Notes under the pieces: model-generated
Databases searched by the model: none
Told to the model about the DNA's origin: nothing
The model's input: the letters and a program-made list of their open reading frames with translations, nothing else
Translations under genes and position numbers: made by a program
Assembly: GCA_024693365.1 (NCBI GenBank)
Contig: JAILLF010000010.1
Location: forward strand, 124,001 to 188,000
Reading direction: 5' to 3'
DNA length: 64,000 nucleotides
Origin: Acetatifactor sp.
GTDB lineage: Bacteria > Bacillota > Clostridia > Lachnospirales > Lachnospiraceae
Part shown: positions 60,122-64,000 of the stretch, in pieces
Layout of the letters: every line of letters begins with the position of its first letter
Numbering within the stretch: position 1 is the stretch's first letter

Positions 60122-60156
60122 GAATCCCGGAGAATGAAATAATATCTCCGGGATTC
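60122..60156. terminator. Bidirectional hairpin between recombinase and flotillin
   Basis: GAATCCCGGAGA (60122-60133) and TCTCCGGGATTC (60145-60156) pair perfectly. A T run follows on the plus strand (ATTTATG) and an A-rich stretch precedes it. The preceding 60090-60111 is a tandem pair of AATAAAACCC(T/A). Confidence 0.75.
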
Positions 60157-60210
60157 ATTTATGCTATACTTGATTCTGTAATAGATAGCTAATCTCTTTT
60201 ATCGCTACGC

Positions 60211-61800
60211 TTACTTCTCTTCCACTGCAGGTGCTTCGCTGGCTTTTGCAGCCTTTCCGCCAAGGAAACCTGCCAGAACGGCACTCAGATCAACGCCGGT
60301 GGATTCCTTCATGCCGTCAGTAACCTGAACAACGGTGCCCATGATGTCCTTAACGAGCTTTGCAGAATTTCCGTCACCGTACATCGTGATCTTGTCAACC
60401 TGGCTCAGAGGCTCAGCGGCATTTCTAACAACGTCAGGCAATGCCTTGAAGTACATGTCGAGAACGGCTGCCTCGCCCATCTTCTGCATTGCGATTGCCT
60501 TTTTCTCGATACCTTCTGCTTCTGCAACAGCTTTTGCACGAATTGCTTCTGCTTCTGCAAGACCCTTTGCGCGGATACCTTCTGCTTCCTGCTCCATGGT
60601 ATACTTCTGAGCATCTGCGGTAGCCTTCTTTGCTTCTGCTTCCTTTTCCTTTTCGAACTTCTCAGCTTCTGCTCTCTTCTGACGCTCAAACAATTGTGCT
60701 TCAGAATTTCTCTGAATCTCATAGAGCTGTGCGTCTGCTTGCTGCTGACGGGCAAACTTCTCAGCTTCTGCTTTCTTCTTAACTTCTGCGTCAAGAGCCT
60801 GCTCCATAACCTCAGCCTCTTTTTGCTTCAAGAGAATTTCCTTCTCCTGACGAGCAATGTTAGCGTCTGCGGTCGTGATCTCGACGGTCTTACGCTCTGT
60901 CTCCTGCTGGATCTGATATGCAGCGTCTGCGATAGCCTTCTTGGTATCAGCGGATTTCTGCAGTTCAGCCTTCGTAATTGCAAGTTCATTTTCCTTTTGC
61001 GCAATCAGGGTATCAGCACTGATCTTAGCTTCCTGAGCTTCTCTCTCAGCATTTGCCTGAACGATGGATTTCTCCTTTTCAGCTCTTGCCTTTGCATTGG
61101 CGATCTCCAGATCGGAGGTAACCTGTGCATCATTAGCTTCCTTGCGGGCCATTGCCTGAGCCTTTGCGATTTCCTTCTCGCTTTCAGCACGGGAGATGGC
61201 TGCATTCTTTTGAATCTTTACAATGTTATCAACACCGAGGTTTTCAATAACGCCGTTTCCGTCAACGAAATTCTGAACGTTGAAGGATACGATGTCAAGA
61301 CCCATGGCTGCCAGGTCAGGCTCTGCATTCTCTTTCACGAGAGTCGCAAATTTCTGACGATCGGAAACCATTTCCTCCAATGCCATCTTACCAACGATTT
61401 CACGAACGTTACCTTCCAGAACCTCTCTTGCAACTCTTGCAATGTAATCAGGCTTCTTATTCAGGAAGTTCTGAGCTGCAAGCCAAAGCTTCTCGTTATT
61501 ATCGCTGATCTTAACGTTTACGGTTGCGTCTACGTTAATGTTGATGTAATCAGCTGTAGGAACGGCATTACTGGTTTTTACGTCAATTGGAATCAACTGC
61601 AGGTTCAGTTCGTCTTTTCTTTCAAGGAAAGGAAACTTAACTCCGGCTTTACCGATCAGAACCTTGGGCTTTTTCCTAAGACCTGAGATGATCATTGCAG
61701 TATCAGGTGATGCTTTAACGTAACCTGACGCAATGAGAAATAATAATAGAACAATGACAATGGCAACAATGACGAGTGGTGCAACGATGTAATCTGGCAT
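60211..61800 (-). CDS. floA: Flotillin-like SPFH-domain membrane protein
   Basis: A 529-residue scaffold protein of membrane microdomains. Transmembrane or hairpin segment at residues 4-26, then an SPFH/Band-7 domain (about 30-210, PDTAMIISGLRKKPKVLIGKAGVKFPF). Next come about 250 residues of Ala/Glu/Lys-rich coiled coil (AEAEKFEKEKEAEAKKATA repeats) and a conserved C terminus (AVLDMYFKALPDVVRNAAEPLSQVDKITMYGDG). This matches YuaG/FloT of Bacillus better than the short FloA; I give the symbol only as a family label. No NfeD partner lies next to it. AAGGAGG precedes ATG 61800. The repetitive coiled coil produces a long antisense open frame that is not a gene. Confidence 0.88.
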   Translation of the reverse strand: MPDYIVAPLVIVAIVIVLLLFLIASGYVKASPDTAMIISGLRKKPKVLIGKAGVKFPFLERKDELNLQLIPIDVKTSNAVPTADYININVDATVNVKISDNNEKLWLAAQNFLNKKPDYIARVAREVLEGNVREIVGKMALEEMVSDRQKFATLVKENAEPDLAAMGLDIVSFNVQNFVDGNGVIENLGVDNIVKIQKNAAISRAESEKEIAKAQAMARKEANDAQVTSDLEIANAKARAEKEKSIVQANAEREAQEAKISADTLIAQKENELAITKAELQKSADTKKAIADAAYQIQQETERKTVEITTADANIARQEKEILLKQKEAEVMEQALDAEVKKKAEAEKFARQQQADAQLYEIQRNSEAQLFERQKRAEAEKFEKEKEAEAKKATADAQKYTMEQEAEGIRAKGLAEAEAIRAKAVAEAEGIEKKAIAMQKMGEAAVLDMYFKALPDVVRNAAEPLSQVDKITMYGDGNSAKLVKDIMGTVVQVTDGMKESTGVDLSAVLAGFLGGKAAKASEAPAVEEK

Positions 61801-61882
61801 TTCAAATCTCCTCCTTTTTGTTAAAAAAATTAGTGAATAAGCTCAATGAAATTTTTTGCACGTCATTATTTCATTTGAAAAA

Positions 61883-61891
61883 ATTATATCA
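61883..61891 (-). promoter_or_regulatory. Extended -10 promoter of the flotillin gene
   Basis: On the minus strand TGATATAAT (extended -10) with no good -35 box, about 80 bases before the start codon. Confidence 0.55.
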
Positions 61892-61961
61892 TGCAGTTTC
61901 CATTAAGGAAAGAATTATTTCAGCACGATATTAGTTCTTAACGTTCGCTGCAATGCACTTT

Positions 61962-62048
61962 CCCGAAGATTTTTCTGAATCCAGTACTGCCTTAAGTTTT
62001 TTACTGAATCCAGTGCTACCTTAAAATTTCTTCCGAATCCAGTACTAC
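61962..62048 (-). repeat. Tandem triplication (3 x 29 bp) of the dtd 3' end
   Basis: Three contiguous 29-base units at 62020-62048, 61991-62019 and 61962-61990 share the core GTACTGGATTC and a following A-rich part. The first lies inside dtd and encodes its last residues (VVLDSEEIL); the second holds the TAG stop at 62016-62018. There are no spacers, so it is not a CRISPR array. Confidence 0.85.
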
Positions 62049-62474
62049 CGTAAATGGTCCGTCATTCAATAAGGAAACTTTCATGTCGGCGCCAAATCTT
62101 CCCGTTTGGACTCTGTCTTCCCCCATGATCTCTTTGCATGCCTTTACCATATAATCATATAATGGCTCGGCGATCATCTGCGGAGCGGCATTTGTAAAAG
62201 AAGGACGGTTTCCTTTTCTGCAATCCGCGTACAACGTAAATTGCGAAATTAAAAGTACGCTCCCGCCAACGGAATCCAGATTCAAATTGGTTTTTCCTTC
62301 TGCGTCTTCAAAGATGCGAAGACCCAATAGTTTCTTTATCATTTTGTCTGCGATTTCTTTTGTGTCATCAAGAGTAATGCCGATCAATACCAGAAATCCT
62401 TTTCCTATGTTTCCAACGATTTCGCCATTCACTTTTACGCTGGCTTCGGAAACTCTTTGAACTGCCAATCTCAT
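62016..62474 (-). CDS. dtd: D-aminoacyl-tRNA deacylase
   Basis: Hydrolyses D-aminoacyl-tRNA (and Gly-tRNA-Ala), protecting translation from D-amino acids. 153 residues. Motifs: [13 protein letters not shown], the active-site [22 protein letters not shown] (SQFT-L-A-D block) and [25 protein letters not shown] (cis-Gly-Pro-like GxxxADMxV-NDGP block). Starts at ATG 62474, with GGGAGA upstream; an ATG at 62492 would precede that site. The last ten residues are encoded by the first unit of a tandem triplication, so the C terminus (LDSEEILR) may be modified. Confidence 0.95.
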   Translation of the reverse strand: MRLAVQRVSEASVKVNGEIVGNIGKGFLVLIGITLDDTKEIADKMIKKLLGLRIFEDAEGKTNLNLDSVGGSVLLISQFTLYADCRKGNRPSFTNAAPQMIAEPLYDYMVKACKEIMGEDRVQTGRFGADMKVSLLNDGPFTVVLDSEEILR

Positions 62475-62501
62475 TTTGTACTCTTCTCCCATCGTTCGTC
62501 A

Positions 62502-63074
62502 TTAATTCTTACGTATCCTTAGTCCCTGACAGAAGGCAAAGGCTGCAAGCTGCGCCCGGGAGCTAAAGGGTGCGCCTTCCTTGATCATGTGAAGCAAATC
62601 ATCCGCATCATAAAAGGCAGCCTTGATCTGTTCGTTTTCAGAACAGTTTTCAAAACAAAGTGACCCTTCCACTTCGACATACGCAAAATAAGTCGTCACG
62701 TCCGAGATTGCCACGGCAGCAAAGGAAGGCGGCAAAATGGCTTTAATCTCTTTAACGTGAAGACCGGTTTCTTCATAAAGTTCACGGCGGATACAATCCT
62801 CGATCGACTCGTTTTCCTCGATCATTCCGGCACAAAGATTATAAATTTCCCTATTAACGCCCATGCGGAATTCTTTTAACAAGAGGAATTTTTGATTCAT
62901 CGTTGCAACAATGGATACGCCGCTTGGCCGTTTCCCCAAATCGCTCACGTCTTTAAGATCCTGGCGGCTTACAATCTCATAGTTCTTCTCCCGTCCGGCT
63001 TTATTCAAGTATTTCAACTCATAATTCTTTAAGTATTTTCCGTCTTTCACTTTTTGAAGTGAGATCAATTCCAT
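62502..63074 (-). CDS. Nudix hydrolase, ADP-ribose pyrophosphatase type
   Basis: Splits a nucleoside diphosphate linked to another group; the N-terminal beta domain plus box placement suit ADP-ribose pyrophosphatase. 190 residues. The Nudix box G-x5-E-x7-REUxEExGU is present as GMIEEN-E-...-RELYEETGL (about residues 84-106). The N terminus ELISLQKVKDGKYLKNYELKYLNKAG resembles that of ADP-ribose hydrolases. Starts with ATG 63074. It lies 27 bases upstream of dtd on the same strand. Substrate uncertain. Confidence 0.85.
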   Translation of the reverse strand: MELISLQKVKDGKYLKNYELKYLNKAGREKNYEIVSRQDLKDVSDLGKRPSGVSIVATMNQKFLLLKEFRMGVNREIYNLCAGMIEENESIEDCIRRELYEETGLHVKEIKAILPPSFAAVAISDVTTYFAYVEVEGSLCFENCSENEQIKAAFYDADDLLHMIKEGAPFSSRAQLAAFAFCQGLRIRKN

Positions 63075-63119
63075 GAAAACATCATCCTCGATTCATGTTA
63101 TGCCTATAAATGGTTTTGA

Positions 63120-64000
63120 TTACTGATTTTTATTCTTGGGAAGTGGATACTTATATTTCTTTGCCTGTTCCAAAAGCGGAGGAACGGTCTTCATGCGAGT
63201 AATCTCCATCAAGCCAAGCTTAGTGATGTCAACAACGCATGATTTTACGCGATCTCTTACGAGATGGTGTTGCATCTCCTTAAGCAGAGCTTCCTGATCC
63301 TCCGGATTTGTCATATTGATAAAATCAACCAGGATCATGCCAGAAAGATTCCGCAGTCTAATCTGAAAGGCAATCTCTACGGCTGCCTCCATGTTGATCG
63401 CGCGATAATAATCCTGTTCTCCCTTGTGTGCTTCAAATTTGCCCGAATTGACGTCGATTACCGTCAAGGCTTCCGTAGGCTCTATGATTAGATAAGCGCC
63501 TGATTTGAGCCATACGCGCGTGCTAAGAGCCCCTTCGATCTTTGTCGCAAGGCTGTACAACTTTTCCAAGGGATAATTTCTGTCTTCATATAGACGGATC
63601 TGTTTTTCTTTGGGAATAATATCGGATTCCTTCATATCTTCATATAATTCAGGATCATCCGTAACAATCTCCTGATATTCTTCCGGAAGAACGAAATGAT
63701 TGATCGCGTCCTGCCAGGGACTGGGGGGCGTTTTAATGCAGGTAAAAACGCTGCGATAAAAGGCATTTTTGAGTAGCTGATAAAACTCTTGTATTAACCC
63801 TTCCAGCGCTCCGCGAAGCACTTCCGAAGGAACGTCCCGGCATTCCGTCCGGATGATCAGTCCAACGGGCGGAAAACGATCGATGTAAGGCAAGGATTCT
63901 TCAACCCAGGTCCAAGGCAATAAATTTCCATTTTCATCAAAATATTTTCCGACGCAGATTTCTTCACGGATTTCGTTTTTTCTTTGTGCGGGAAGCTTTG
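63120..64000 (-). CDS. rng: Ribonuclease E/G family protein, 5' end outside window
   Basis: Single-strand-specific endoribonuclease of the RNase E/G family. The frame is open to base 64000 (the TTG at 63920 is an internal leucine codon), so the N-terminal S1 domain lies outside. Visible: GLIIRTECRDVPSE (RNase H-like region) and the DNase I-like catalytic part with VIDVNSGKFEA and ILVDFINMTNP, the two magnesium aspartates. The protein ends 27 residues after the KLGLMEITRMKT block with a basic tail KYKYPLPKNKNQ; the CPxCxG zinc-link of E. coli RNase E/G is not present. About 293 residues seen. Confidence 0.9.
   Translation of the reverse strand, partial: KLPAQRKNEIREEICVGKYFDENGNLLPWTWVEESLPYIDRFPPVGLIIRTECRDVPSEVLRGALEGLIQEFYQLLKNAFYRSVFTCIKTPPSPWQDAINHFVLPEEYQEIVTDDPELYEDMKESDIIPKEKQIRLYEDRNYPLEKLYSLATKIEGALSTRVWLKSGAYLIIEPTEALTVIDVNSGKFEAHKGEQDYYRAINMEAAVEIAFQIRLRNLSGMILVDFINMTNPEDQEALLKEMQHHLVRDRVKSCVVDITKLGLMEITRMKTVPPLLEQAKKYKYPLPKNKNQ

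Noticed and set aside
60694..61686. 330-codon open frame on the plus strand opposite the flotillin gene
   Set aside because: It mirrors the repetitive Ala/Glu/Lys coiled coil; the product is leucine-, cysteine- and phenylalanine-rich without domain features, and the minus-strand flotillin is clearly real.
61962..62048. CRISPR-like short direct repeats
   Set aside because: Three 29-base units are contiguous with no spacers, and one is coding; this is a tandem duplication.

Overview
The window looks like one contiguous stretch of chromosome from a low-to-mid GC, strictly anaerobic member of the Clostridia, most likely the family Lachnospiraceae. The reasons are the gene orders mutS-mutL-miaA, radC-mreBCD-PBP2-minCDE-rodA-mgsA and rplU-prp-rpmA-obgE-yhbY-nadD-yqeK-rsfS, an oxygen-sensitive class III ribonucleotide reductase, cotJABC spore-coat genes, a T-box-controlled tyrS, and a LexA/YneA-type SOS locus. 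Nearly all genes have strong AGGAGG-type ribosome binding sites, and many promoters match TTGACA-N17-TATAAT closely. I see no tRNA or rRNA gene, prophage, insertion sequence or CRISPR array.

Layout. 1-5.7 kb: the end of gpsA, a polytopic membrane protein on the minus strand, a MoxR AAA+ ATPase with its VWA partner, and a SAM-methyltransferase-like gene. 5.8-12 kb: T-box and tyrS, a broken spoIVA, and a purine/pyrimidine salvage set (punA, cdd, NCS2-type permease). 12-18 kb: a membrane-anchored MutS-like ATPase, a WYL regulator, then nrdDG behind a paired NrdR operator. 18-25.6 kb: dUTPase, DegV, cotJABC, an alanine:sodium symporter, miaB and a SulP transporter. 25.6-32.7 kb: mutS, mutL, miaA and a PLP lyase. 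32.8-43.5 kb: a cell-shape and division-site operon (radC, mreBCD, a large PBP2, minCDE, rodA) running into mgsA and a carboxypeptidase. 43.6-49.7 kb: a small P-loop protein, an HlyD-like protein, yggS, sepF, aroB, lspA and an RluD-type synthase. 49.8-54.8 kb: a cytidylate-kinase-like gene and the L21-Prp-L27-Obg ribosome-assembly operon. 54.9-64 kb: lexA divergent from a YneA-like division suppressor, ttcA, an AI-2E family exporter, a solitary tyrosine recombinase, a flotillin, dtd, a Nudix hydrolase and the 3' part of an RNase E/G gene.

The genes fit together as growth housekeeping: envelope elongation and septum placement (Mre, PBP2, RodA, Min, SepF), dNTP supply and quality (NrdDG, dUTPase, PunA, Cdd), DNA and tRNA maintenance (MutSL, LexA, MiaA, MiaB, TtcA, Dtd) and ribosome assembly. 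The unusual parts are a spoIVA pseudogene beside intact cotJABC, a roughly 210-bp palindromic element inserted between the HlyD-like gene and yggS, a 29-bp tandem triplication over the 3' end of dtd, a perfect 13-bp-arm palindrome just before a lone tyrosine recombinase, and a membrane-tethered MutS paralogue. All calls come from reading the sequence by eye; no database search was run.
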